64,000 nt of DNA, taken from positions 13,342,710 through 13,406,709 of the forward strand of contig OU862910.1 of the NCBI GenBank assembly GCA_917880885.1, in the 5' to 3' direction. Below are positions 46,010-56,759 of the stretch, in pieces. This DNA comes from Limnephilus marmoratus. Its lineage: Eukaryota > Arthropoda > Insecta > Trichoptera > Limnephilidae. Position 1 is the first letter of the stretch. Each line of letters starts with the position of its first letter. A program made the position numbers and the translations under genes. The notes beneath the pieces were generated by a model. That model saw only the letters and a program-made list of their open reading frames with translations, was not told the DNA's origin and searched no databases.

Positions 46010-46017
46010 GTATTTTT

Positions 46018-46965
46018 CTGGTTTTAAAAATTTATTTTTATTAATTCAGTGAAATCATTTTGAAATCTACAGTTTTATTTCCTGATTGATGAAATTTTGA
46101 TCACTTTGAAGGCCAACACTTGGCCTTAAAAAAGATCAGTCATCTAGCCAACTGTGTGGTACCTATGTAGGATTAAACATGTAGTTTTTATATCCTTCAA
46201 CATATTTCGGTAGAATAGATAGTTATATGTAGTTTTTGATGTCAATTAGTTGTAGTACTACCCAATTAAGAGTGTCGTATATCGTCGTTCATGTCTAATG
46301 TACGAACGGGTACGGAAATAGCCAATGGTTCGAGTATATATAATAGACCGCTGAATTGCCACAGTGTTTGGGTTCCCAGCTAAATAATAACTTAAAGCCT
46401 CTTATAGTAAGGACGTCTTGTCCAGTTAAATATTCATTGTGAACCTTACGATAACGTAAATAAAGCAACTTGTAATCTCGGCGAACCTCGACTTTTATTG
46501 GAGTTTTCCCGAAAATATATTCAGTAATCTCAATCACCGTGATTAAAAAATATTGCATACAGCCCAGGCAACGTAGGGGACTTCAAGCTAGTACTGTATA
46601 AAGAAGAGTAATTATTTTCCATATCGAAAAACATATAATAATAGGTCGTGTCTTTTTCTTATTTTCTTGTTTTATAAGACCCTTCTTACACATGGTTACG
46701 CTAATGTCTGATACTGAAGTTGCGTATTCACGTGGTAAACAAATTGTCACACAAACAGTCTGTCGCCACTACACATTGTTGAGCTCTCGTCATAACTAGT
46801 GTTCATAACTTCACAACTAAAGAATTTCTATACTGCCAGCTCATACATGTTAGCGTTGGTGTAAACATGAACGAACGTTATTTCATCTTTATATTTTAAC
46901 CTGCAACCACACCTTCTGGCATAGACGACAGCGCCCTCCACTTTTGCCCACTTATACGTTTAGAG
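46018..46965. other. Spacer with possible solo LTR
   Basis: At about 46330-46450 a GTATATATAATAGACC box is followed roughly 120 bp later by AATAAAG, an LTR-like order on the plus strand. Ends and duplication are not defined. Confidence 0.3.
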
Positions 46966-46969
46966 TATG

Positions 46970-48133
46970 TAGGGTGTTACTGTTAAAGGACGTAGGTACT
47001 TGATGATAATCATTGATTTCTGGCATTATTTGGAGTAAAAAAAGTTAAAAATAATTTTGGTCTCCGGTTACTATTTTAAAAAAAATTAAATAATTAAAAA
47101 AATCTTCTGCTTGCCGTCACTGGTCACTTAGCCGAGTAACTGACCAACCGCTTACTAGCCCAGTCAGTGGGGAGTTTTACCTTGCAAAAGGTTATGTAGT
47201 AACGATTTTGATATATGTCTCTCACGACACCCGACACTCACGGAGAAATCCAATCGTAACTTCCACAACCAAAACATCTCTCGCCCAAAGACACCTTAGG
47301 TCCAAACCTATACAACTTCATGCCTGATGCTTGGAAAAAGGAAAGCACAGGTGTTCTTCGTAAATTGACCACTACTTGGTTTCAACAATTAGGAAGAAAG
47401 GAGAGTGAACTTTTACTACACAAAAAATGAAATCAAACACAAACCAAAAACAACAACAAAAAATCTCAAAAGATACCCTTATTTTCTAATCTATATTATC
47501 ATGTTATGTATGTACCTACCTATTACTTTTAAAATTAGAAAGTTAACCAGACAGCTGTTAATCTTATGTTTTAATTGAATATTTTATAATTATATTGTGT
47601 TGTGGAAATATGTTAAAATGATACTGTGTAATATGTTCTTACAAAATGTATCAAGAAAACTTGAGTTTTACGATTTTTTGTCGAAATTTTCTTCTTTCTA
47701 CCGCTGTAAGTCATTATATATTAGGTTTATAAAAAAAATTTCGATCAAAAAATATACGTAATTTAGTCTTCTTTAAATTTGCCATTGACACTTTTGTTGT
47801 AAAATTAACCGTTGAGGAATTATTTTGAATAAAACAAATTTTGGCACCTTCAATCCAAGATGGCGGCTCGAGTTCGATCTCCCCAAGGTCGAAAACTTTA
47901 TTTTTTCTTTAGAGTCCCAATTTAAGCAACATATATCAAAATCGCTACTACATGACCTTTTGCAAGCTAAAGGCCTTTTTATCCCCCATTGACTGGACTA
48001 TATGTAGAAAACAAAAACAAAAAAACCATAAAAAATGTCACCGGAGACCAAAATTTCTTTTAGAATTTTTACAACACGACAAAATGTCAGGAATCACTGG
48101 TTAAAGTAAGTCAAGTACTTTCCTTAACACCCT
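46970..48133. mobile_element. TA-flanked TIR element, outer shell
   Basis: The left end (AGGGTGTTACTGTTAAAGG, GGTACTTGA, GATTTCTGGCAT) mirrors the right end (CAGGAATCACTGGTTA, TCAAGTAC, CCTTAACACCCTGTA). Further inward TTTTGGTCTCCGGT also pairs. The element resembles a Tc1/mariner-type MITE and has been interrupted by another TIR element. A lone end of this family lies at 7639. Confidence 0.65.
47156..48000. mobile_element. Nested MITE sharing ends with the Academ-like element
   Basis: This begins TAGCCCAGTCAGTGG and ends CATTGACTGGACTA. An inner CTTGCAAAAGGT segment and a GATTTTGATATATG segment pair between the arms. The outermost 10-12 bases match the termini of the 51.6-55.2 kb element (TAGTCCAGTC / GACTGGGCTA). 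It is 845 bp; candidate 3-bp flanks are TAC and TAT. No coding. Confidence 0.6.
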
Positions 48134-48135
48134 GT

Positions 48136-49495
48136 AGAATTTGCCACATTGTGTTTAACATTAAAATTGAAAGAGCCGTTATTAATGCACGATTAAAAAC
48201 AGTAATGTTGAAGATCGGATTCGGAATTACCCGAACTTGGTTTGCATTTTGTTCGATAAATAATACCATTTATCCCTTCGATGCGCGGCTCTCTAGTATC
48301 TAATTTCATCCAAATTGAAACCCGTGTACCAGTCGATTATTCACGTGCACCTTCAATTAATCACGGCACGATTCGGAATTCTTCCCTCCATCATTGAGTA
48401 AACAGATAGTTAATTGGTGGGGCTGCTAAAACAATAAAGGGTTGAAGTAGCTCCGATCGGGTGCTGGCTGAACTAGCCCCGGGCCTTGCACTAAATTATG
48501 GATGGGGAGCTATGGCGTCAAAACGCACGCAACGTTGGACACGGGGCAACTTGGAGCATAAAATCGTGTTTTACGAAACCGTTCGCGCGGGAAATTAAAA
48601 TTAAAATGACGTTTACATGAATTATTATTTCAATCAGTCGAAATGTCTTTGTTTCAGATGAGGGAGGAAATTGACGTTGCAAATATTTTCGGATTTTGGG
48701 AAGCATTATAACAAGATTTTTCTTTTTCTTCTAGCATTTTCGAAAATTTTAACAATGGCTCCAAAACTATCACCTACCTAACGCATTTCAGAAATACTTA
48801 ATAACATCGTTATTTTAGCAAACGAAAGCTTTCTAGCTTTCTTTAAATCTGTTTTACATCGAAAATACAAAAATTGTTGATAAAAAAGTTACATACAGTT
48901 GAGTTACGATTTTGATATTATTAACCTTGTGATGTCCTCATCGCTTACCGAAGTATGTTGCCAACTGGTTTCATCGTCATCTTAATGTTACTGTGATGTT
49001 GTGGATATGACTTCATTTATTATCACTAGCCATTCTAGGCAACCGATTTTGACACACCTTAGCCATGCGGAAGTATGTAAAGCTGCTCGATACACCGTAA
49101 TAATTTTTGGACCTTTTTCCTAAAAGTTTTTTCTGTTTATATTTTCCTTGGTGAAGTTACGGTTTATCCGAAACCCGTTTTAGTATTAAAATAAAATAAA
49201 GCGTTATATACCAAACTCAAATGCTTCATTCATTAAATTAAGGTTTAATGCTGCCAGTGACAACCGGAAGAAAATACACAATCTCGATGACCGCGCAGAG
49301 CCAATGGAATTTGCTCCTATAAATTTAATGAAAATCGACCGTATTAAGCAGGGCGGTAAATTCGATGGAAATTAAAGCACATTCCGTTGGTTTCGTTTGA
49401 AATGTCGTCTGTAAGGGGCCTTTATATTTTCTTATAAGCGATAGGAGAAGGTTTTCAAAAATATATTTTTTTAAGACCAGGTATTTATAAACATA
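48136..49495. other. Unassigned spacer
   Basis: No credible gene or repeat end is identified. Confidence 0.4.
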
Positions 49496-50297
49496 CTAGC
49501 TGGTACCCGGCGTGCGTTGCTATGCCATTTATTAAAGAAATTGTGTCTTTTCCCATTCGTCCCGTTCACCTTCCTCATCCCCATCCTCTCCGCGTCCCCT
49601 CCCCCTCACGCGTTCCCACTATTCCTCCTCCACCTTCCCTCTCCTCACTCTACTCCCCCCCCCTTCCTCGTCCCGCGACCGCCCTCCCGAGTTCCCCTCC
49701 CCCTCCCGTATTTACCTCCCCCCTCCCGCGGATCCCTCTCCCGAGCTCCCCTCCCCTCCCGAGTTCCCCTCCGTCCTCCCGGGTTCCCCTCCGCCTTTTG
49801 CATCCCGCGAACCCCCTTTCGCGACTTCCCCTCCCGAGTTCCCCTCCCCTCCCCTCCATCATCCTTCACCCCTCTTCCATCCGCCTCCCCCTCCCGCATT
49901 CCATACATTCAGTCCCGGTACATTCAGTTTTCAAACAGTTCGCGTGGCACCAATTGCAATTTTAAAAAAAAATTTCATAATGCCAGAGCTCACCAGTATA
50001 TATAGAAACCTTCGCGGGCGTGCTCACAACAACTCACCAAAGTTTCATCGGAATCGGATGAACGGTTAGCAATATAAAAACCATCGTTCACATCAAATCC
50101 CACAATCCCAAAGTTTGTATGGGAAAATGAAATTGGTGTTTTTACTATCTTCCTCGCAATTTTTCCATGTTTTCTCACCGTTTATACCTTTCCTGGACTA
50201 TAACAAACATTTCAAAACTAAAATCAGCTAAATCGGCCCAGCCGTTTTCGAGTTTCAGCGAGACAAACGAACAGCAATTGATTTTTATATACAAAGA
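49496..50297 (-). mobile_element. Helitron-like element with C-rich core
   Basis: On the minus strand this starts TCTTTGTATATAAAAATC after an A and ends GGGTACCAGCTAG before a T. The interior (49560-49900) is a long pyrimidine-rich tract on the plus strand that generates proline-rich open frames with no credible protein. Confidence 0.55.
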
Positions 50298-50345
50298 TAT
50301 CAGTCCTCATAGTTCTCTGACAAACAGGTAAGTGAGATAAAATTC

Positions 50346-50725
50346 TTCTTCTTCTCGTTCCCTGTCCGTTCAACGGACCTTGGCCTTCATGTTGCCTATG
50401 CGGACTTTGTTAAATGCGGCCCGGAAAAGCTCTACGGTAGACTGGCCAAACCACTTTTTAGCCATGATGTTCTCCTTCTTACAGGGCCCCGACTTTCGCC
50501 AATCTTTCCCTGCCTCATGAAATGCAAGATCTCGTAATTCTCTGAATGTCTCATCATATGTCCAAGATATTGAAGTTTTTTACGATTTTTATTGTTGTAA
50601 TAACTTATTTTTTCTTTATTCATCCGAACCACAACATCTTTATGCGTAACTCTGTCCATCCAGCTCATTTTGAGTACTCTTCGGTAGACCCTCATCTCGA
50701 AGGCCTCAAGTAGCCTTATATAAGA
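50346..50725 (-). pseudogene. RTE-like LINE tail (same family as 20 kb)
   Basis: On the minus strand this reads RLLEAFEMRVYRRVLKMSWMDRVT, QYLGHMMR and the tail with FRAAFNKVRIGNM-like sequence. It ends at the conserved GTCCGTTGAACGGAC-type palindrome and an (AAG)n tail near 50346-50356. Frameshifts are present. Confidence 0.75.
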
Positions 50726-50919
50726 CACAAGAGATAAAATGAAAAAAGATAATTGTTTGATTACAAATATAACACATTGTGAAGTCATGGATAATTTTAT
50801 CCATTAGTGTCTTTACAGCACAGCCAAATTTCGACATTCTTTTCGAGTAATTTGGTAAAATAGCATATTTTATTTTGTAAAACTTATATTTTAAAGTTTC
50901 ATAGCAGTATTCAAGACAA

Positions 50920-51071
50920 TGGAGGTGAATAAATCTAGACTGAGATGGGAGGATGATGTCAGGAAGGATGCAAGAGGATTACTCCATGTTGCAGATTGGA
51001 AGACGACGGCCGAGGACAGAGGGCGGTGGAGGCTTATTTTGAAGGAGGCCAAGGCTCGAAATGGGCTGTAG
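50920..51071 (+). pseudogene. RTE-like LINE C-terminal tail
   Basis: The frame reads SRLRWEDDVRKDARGLLHVADWKTTAEDRGRW--ILKEAKARNGL, stopping at 51069-51071. This is the usual last segment of RTE-like ORFs, followed by GAAGAAGAAG. Everything upstream is missing. Confidence 0.7.
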
Positions 51072-51219
51072 CGCCATTGAAGAAGAAGATTGAAGACAAT
51101 AATACTGAAAACATTTGCGCTTACCTGCATAACCAACTCTGCACACAAAATTGCTGTTCTAATACTAAAATTATCTAAGAATATTTTTTCTTATTCAAGA
51201 GAGAGGCAAACATTTACAT

Positions 51220-51604
51220 TTTTATTAGAATACGTAACATACTAAATATTGGATTATTAAGAAACATCTATTTTTCCCTAATTCAATCAGTATTACAATA
51301 TGGAACTGTTGGCTGGGGTGGTGCTTTCAAAACTTCTCTTTTGCCTTTAGAAATTATCCAAAGAATATTAATAAAAATAATTCTAAAAAAGCCATACGAT
51401 TACCCTACCATCAAATTATTTCAGGAATTTAAAGTCCTTTCACTTCATAATATTTATAAAAAAATTACGCTTTTACAAATACACAAAGATTGTCTCAATA
51501 ATGTTAACACTCTTTTTTCGAACAGCAATAGAACAAATATCCTTGGTTCTCTGACTTTACCGCGCTGTTACACCACCACAGCCCAACAATTCTACAAATA
51601 TATT
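51220..51604 (+). pseudogene. LINE RT C-terminus, left part (split by insertion)
   Basis: The frame reads LNIGLLRNIYFSLIQSVLQ, then YGTVGWGG, LEIIQRILIKIILKKPYDYP and TTTAQQFYKYI, the C-terminal third of a Jockey/CR1-group reverse transcriptase. It stops only because a transposon begins at 51605. The next codons are found at 55193. Confidence 0.8.
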
Positions 51605-52183
51605 TAGTCCAGTCAAGTTAAACATGAAAAGGGGGTTGTGCTTGCAAAAAGTCCGGTCATTCTGAATTTTTTATATGTTGTTAGGACCTAAACCAGTAAT
51701 AAAAAAAAAATTTGCAACTTCGAAAATGCTGTGCGAGCAGCGGTGGACCCAAAAAACCAAGAAATTTTCGGATTTTTTTCAGTTTTTGCTCAATATCTCA
51801 GTGAAGGAAGGGTCTGACCGGTATAGTTTGTATACATATTTTTAAAGTAGACTAAATTTTCTACAATTTGAGACCAAAGCAAGCTATATACATCCTCTGG
51901 TTTTGAAGATGCAGTTCTTCGAAAATAGGCCATTTTTTACAAAAAGTGAAATTTTTTCGAAATGGTCACTTATTTTGTAAAATATTTTCTAAAATACGTA
52001 TCCTACGTCAAATATTACTTGAAATAAAATTGTAGTAAATTTAATTAGCTTTCATCTAAAACTAGATTGATATCTGTAGACCTAACGGTTCTCTCAAGAA
52101 CGCCAGATAACCAAAAATAGTCATAGGCGGGTTTTGGGGGGAAATGCAAATAAACTGTTCTCACGTCTTTTTATGGTTTTATT
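51605..52183 (+). repeat. Left long TIR
   Basis: This is the imperfect reverse complement of 54625-55189 along its whole length; shared blocks include TTGCTCAATATCTCAGTGAA, CGAAATGGTCACTTATTTTG and GCAAATAAACTGTT. Confidence 0.9.
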
Positions 52184-52403
52184 TATCAAACAGTTTTTTT
52201 TGTTATTGTTAACACATTTTTGATGAAAAAAAGAAAAGATAATACATTTATCGGGAATTACGTCATCTTCAAACATAGTTTTATATACCTACATACTAAA
52301 ATGCTTGTACAAACATCATGGTACCTACTGTAAGGACAAGTTATATGTACACAAAAAATAAAAGTAATATAAATCATGTAGGTATTGTGTCTTGGTTGCC
52401 AAA

Positions 52404-54599
52404 TCATGTCTTTCTTTTTATCTTAGATGGCCCGGGCTTAGGCTCGCACGAAGAAGGTGTCTCGATATCTGTGATGGACGCTGGGAGAGCCGCCCAGTCT
52501 GTAGTCGGGTCATCTTCATCGTCCGAGCATTTCAGCTCCACATCCGGGATGTTATTGCACAATTTTCCACCGCATGACTAACAGAAGACTGAGCAGTGAA
52601 GCCTAGCCTTTCTGCACGAGCAGCTCCCAGAGCATCCTTTTTTGCATTTACATGAAATTTTTCGCAGAAGGGCAGGAGGTGGAGGTAATCCACCTCTTAC
52701 CTGGCAAAAGGGCAGGAGGTGCGGGATCCATCGTGGTGGGGATGGAGGTGAGTCCTTGAGAAGACAGCTTCCACCCCCATTCAGTGGGATTCAAGTTGAT
52801 TCCTCGCCACTTCTGTACTTTGAGGTAGCACCTTGCTGCATGGTGGCCTGCGACATCTTCCATCGGTGGCAAACGGGCGAGGTTTATGCTTGTTGAAGTG
52901 ACAAACGTCTTATACCTCAGGAAATCCAAAGTATCCCCCGCGATGTCACCCCCATATAGAGCCACAAAGCACTTGATGCCTGCTTCACTTATGGCTTGTG
53001 GGGTGGAGTCTAGTCGAAGGAAGACCTCCACTTACTCAGCAAGTGATTCACTCTTGCTCAGAAGTGTGGTGGCCAAACGGTGATGAGGTGGTATCGCACC
53101 CGGTAAACGCGTGGGTGAATAGTACCGTTCCTGGTAATCGCCGGGAGCCCTGGTGATTGTAGGAGATCGTAGAGTAGTGAAAGCAACTAGCTTCACCATT
53201 GGTGCTCTTCTGAAGATAGACGTTTGTCTCTTCAGCACCTAAACCATTGAGAAGAACGAGCAGGTCGACGTCTTCTCCCACTATGACGACCCGATCGGCT
53301 ACTGCTCTTTTTGAAAGCGCCATCATGACGATCTCTCGATCCGCATCTTCTTCGGCAACAGCCACTTCTACTTCATCCTTCTGAAAAGCGTCACAGAGAA
53401 GAGTTATAAGGCGTCTCTTATTGTTCTCATTGTCCAATACATGCTCTTGAGTAATTTGAATTACTGTGGATTCATCGAACGTCAATTCGTAGCTGGAATG
53501 AGCTGTGTAGCACCGGAGTCTTTCCTTTTTTTTTGGTAGCATCTTCGGGGTAGCCGTCAAAACGATGGAGACGTTCTTTCCAAAGTGGTTTCGGACATAG
53601 GTGGTTTAACGCGTCAAAAGTGCTCGAACCGTACTCTTCCGCTGCCACACGACCTTGTGCAAGAGGTAGCCACCATCCAAAATGACGTGAGTGCTGGCAT
53701 GTGGCTGGAAAGAGGAGTGAAGGCAGAGTACAGAGAAGATTTTGTGCCCTTGCGCATCCCTTGTTCACTGAACAGAGACATCGGGAACGGGGCCAACTCA
53801 TACTTGAAGTCATCCTGTAAATCCTGTTCAGATTGCTTCGTAATACACACTCGCTGGAAAATTGTGAGCGGATCCACAGCCACCCTTCTGTTTTTGTCCG
53901 GCAGTTTAACGGTTGAGGTGATCGATGCCAGCATGGTAACTTTATTTTTCCGCTTTACTACTACCTTGTCGTACATTTGCCCCACAATCTTCATCACTCC
54001 CTCCGTTCCAACTCTCTGGGCTGTGTGACAATTAATTTCAGGACCTGCCAGTAAACCACTACTGATAGAAATCAAACTGTCAGTTTTGGGAAATGGAGGG
54101 TGGAGAGCAAACCAGTTTTTTAGTTTTTCCACGTCACTATTATCTCGGATGATTCTAGAAGGTCTCACGTCTACATGCTGCTCTCCAGTAGGCCATGAGA
54201 TGCTGCAAAAACTTTCCAGTTCTTCACAAATGTTCAACATAAACACCATTCCTGTTGTCCACCTTGCCAGAACACTGTCGGAGATTCCCCTTGGGTCAAC
54301 CCACCGTAGGTTTTCATGGATCGCATCAGCTTCTGCTCAATTGTTAGATCTGACCACAACCCAGACCAAAACTTGTCAAACCGGCGAATGGTGAAGGGTC
54401 CTTTTGTGAACATGTCATATTCACTTTTATCCATCCGATCTTGTAGAGCCATCATATCCTGAAGGTAGAGGTGCGCGCTCTTAGCATACAAAAAATGTCC
54501 AGCTGCGTGGAAAAAAGGGAGCATCTTGTGGACAGTGCACAAATGAAGGTTCCAATAACCAGCACGCTCTGCCTGGATGAATAGTTTGAATTAATAGAT
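52404..54599 (-). pseudogene. XPG/FEN-like transposase with Cys-rich C-terminus
   Basis: Read from 54599 downward the gene opens without an ATG at an internal point (LFIQAERAGYWNLHL...MLPFF), so the N-terminus is missing. It runs in at least five segments separated by frameshifts: about 54234-54599, 53660-54249, 53480-53700, 53048-53510 and 52404-53031. The acidic VAEEDADREI and VVIVGEDVDLLVLL blocks and then HAFTGCDTTSSPFG match the order of the XPG-I/FEN nuclease core. LPPMEDVAGHHAARCYLKVQ-W follows, then a Cys-rich stretch (CKCKKGCSGSCSCRKA...C..CGG..C) containing one in-frame stop. It is inactive. A complete relative would be expected to be well over 1,000 residues. Confidence 0.75.
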
Positions 54600-54624
54600 G
54601 ACTAATGGAATTACTTCACAGCAC

Positions 54625-55189
54625 AATAAAACCATAAAAAGACGTGAAAACAGTTTATTTGCATTTCCCCCCAAAACCCACCTATGACTGTTTTTGGTTA
54701 TCTGGCGTTCTTGAGAGAACCGTTAGGTCTACAGATATCAATCTTTAAATGAAAGCTAATTAAATCTACTACAATTTTATTTCATATAATATTTGACGTG
54801 GGATACGTGTTTTAGAAAATATTTTACAAAATAAGTGACCATTTCGAAAAAATTTCACTTTTTGGAAAAAATGGCCTATTTTCGAAGAACTGTATTTTGG
54901 AAACTAATGGCTGCATATAGCTCGCTTTGATGTCAAATTGTAGCAAATTTAGTCTACTTTAAAAGTATGTATACGAACTATACCGATCAGACTCTTCCTT
55001 CACTGAGATATTGAGCAAAAACTGAAAAAAATCCGAAAATTTCTTGGTTTTTTGGGTCCACCGCCGCTCGCACAGCATTTTCGAAGTTGCAAATTTTTTT
55101 TTTATTACTGGTTTAGGTCCTAACAACATATAAAAAATTCAGAATAACTGGACCTTTTGCAAGCACGGATGTACATCTTGACTGGGCTA
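54625..55189 (-). repeat. Right long TIR
   Basis: Partner of 51605-52183. Arm divergence is modest, and small indels explain the 565 versus 579 bp lengths. Confidence 0.9.
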
Positions 55190-55192
55190 ATT

Positions 55193-55663
55193 GGAGTTAA
55201 ATGGTTTAACGAATTACCCTTGAAATTAAGATTGGAAACAAATTATACAAAATTCAAAAAATCAATAAAAACTCTTTTTATATAACTTATCAACATAACA
55301 ACTCAAATATAACATTAGTTATCCTTTTTCTCTCATTATTTTTATCTCTTCCGCTTCAATCTGTTGTTTTTCTTATCTATTATTTGTTTTATACATATAT
55401 ATAAAAAAATATTTATATATATGTACAAATATGATTTTTTCTTATTTTCTGTTAATTATCTATTTTTTGTTTTATATATTTAAAAAAATATTATTTTTCG
55501 TTTGCTAAATTGTTGCGTTTATCCGCCTTTTTAACTCGAGCTCTGCTCTTAAAAAGGGTGTAAAGCGTATTTATTAAATGTATTTTAATAGAAAACTTTA
55601 TTTAATGTATGTAAACATGTAATTGATACTATTTTATTAAATAAAAAAAAAAAAAAAAAAAAA
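55193..55663 (+). pseudogene. LINE RT C-terminus, right part, 3' UTR and poly(A)
   Basis: Directly after the ATT duplication the frame resumes as GVKWFNELPLKLRLE...KSIKTLFI and ends at a TAA at 55283-55285. This joins in phase to ...FYKYI at 51604. About 350 bp of AT-rich 3' UTR follow, ending with a 21-A run at 55643-55663. The LINE copy therefore pre-dates the DNA transposon insertion. Confidence 0.85.
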
Positions 55664-56759
55664 CATTCCATAACTTGAAAGTATGTGAAAATCTCTTACT
55701 ACCATCACAGTAAGTTGAAAATTTTACATGTATCGTGATGGAGAACAAGCTGAAGAATTGAGCACGCCACACTTGTATGCTATGCCAACTCATGCGCTGA
55801 CCGGTCACTTGCAGTTTGCAATTTTAATTTGGCATTGTTCATTTGGCCTCTGGCCAAACAAATAAATAATTTAAGTTTATTTTTTGTATTTTATCATGCA
55901 TCCTACACTTAGATTAGATTTTATCATCAAGGCATTTAATTAAGATTTTGGCTACTAGATTTTATAAATTCTACCTTTTCTAAAATTGTTTTGAAAAGTT
56001 TTTCTTTTGTGTTTTTAATAACAAAAACCTTTCAAAAATATTATTCTAATATTACGATCGTTTTGATTGGGTTTATATTTACTTTATCCTTTCGACCCAG
56101 CATCGCCGCTCTTGCCTGTACGCCACGGCGGTCATGAATCATTATTATTTGACAACAAACAATAATTCACGTATTCTAATAAAATATTCTTGTAGCCGAT
56201 ACAAAATTGTTATTCCGAACCAAAAGTTGTTAAGCTTTTCAAACAGCTTCCGAATAAACATCCAAGATACGTCTCTTACTATTATTACCGAAAGCCCTCC
56301 GGTTATTTGGATATCATTTATTGGCCCCCTCCCATATTGTATTGGCCTCTAGAAAATGGAGGACATTGTTTCTGGTTGGAAATTGTTTAGGCTTCAATTT
56401 ACTTTTAAACGATCCGCACGGAAATGCAAATAGATTTACAGAATACTAGAATAGGTACGTTTTCGGAATGTGATTTTAATTTTGGAACGAATGATTATTT
56501 GTTTTGTTGAACCCTGAACTGAAAAAGTCTCAGTAATATTTTCACGGAAGTAATTTTTCAATCTTTAGTTCGAAAATTGTCTTTACATTAATTAAAAATT
56601 AAATTACAATTGATAATGTTGTTAAAGACTGCAGGGTTTTTTTAAAATTATTATTTCTATGACAGCTGTTTCGGCGTTCCAGGTCATTGTCATTCTGTGG
56701 CTAGACCACATTAAGACGAAACATTTGCACGATTTTAATAACCCCTTTCCTATTTTTGT
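55664..56759. other. AT-rich spacer
   Basis: No gene is recognised. Confidence 0.4.

Larger units (their letters stand above)
51605..55189 (-). mobile_element. Academ-like DNA transposon, decayed
   Basis: This 3,585-bp element has TIRs of about 570 bp (51605-52183 and 54625-55189). It starts TAGTCCAGTC, ends GACTGGGCTA, and is flanked by ATT on both sides (51602-51604 and 55190-55192). Removing it and one ATT restores an uninterrupted LINE reading frame, so the boundaries are exact. The single gene inside, on the minus strand, carries an XPG/FEN-type nuclease region and a Cys-rich end. XPG nuclease plus Cys-rich finger is the hallmark described for Academ transposases; the superfamily call is an inference from that. 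Confidence 0.8.

Noticed and set aside
46245..46560. Solo LTR with defined ends
   Set aside because: TATA-like box and AATAAA order are suggestive but no TG...CA ends with a target duplication could be fixed.
49517..50005. Proline-rich 147-162-codon open frames and glycine/arginine-rich opposite-strand frames
   Set aside because: They arise from a pyrimidine-rich low-complexity tract inside a Helitron-like repeat.
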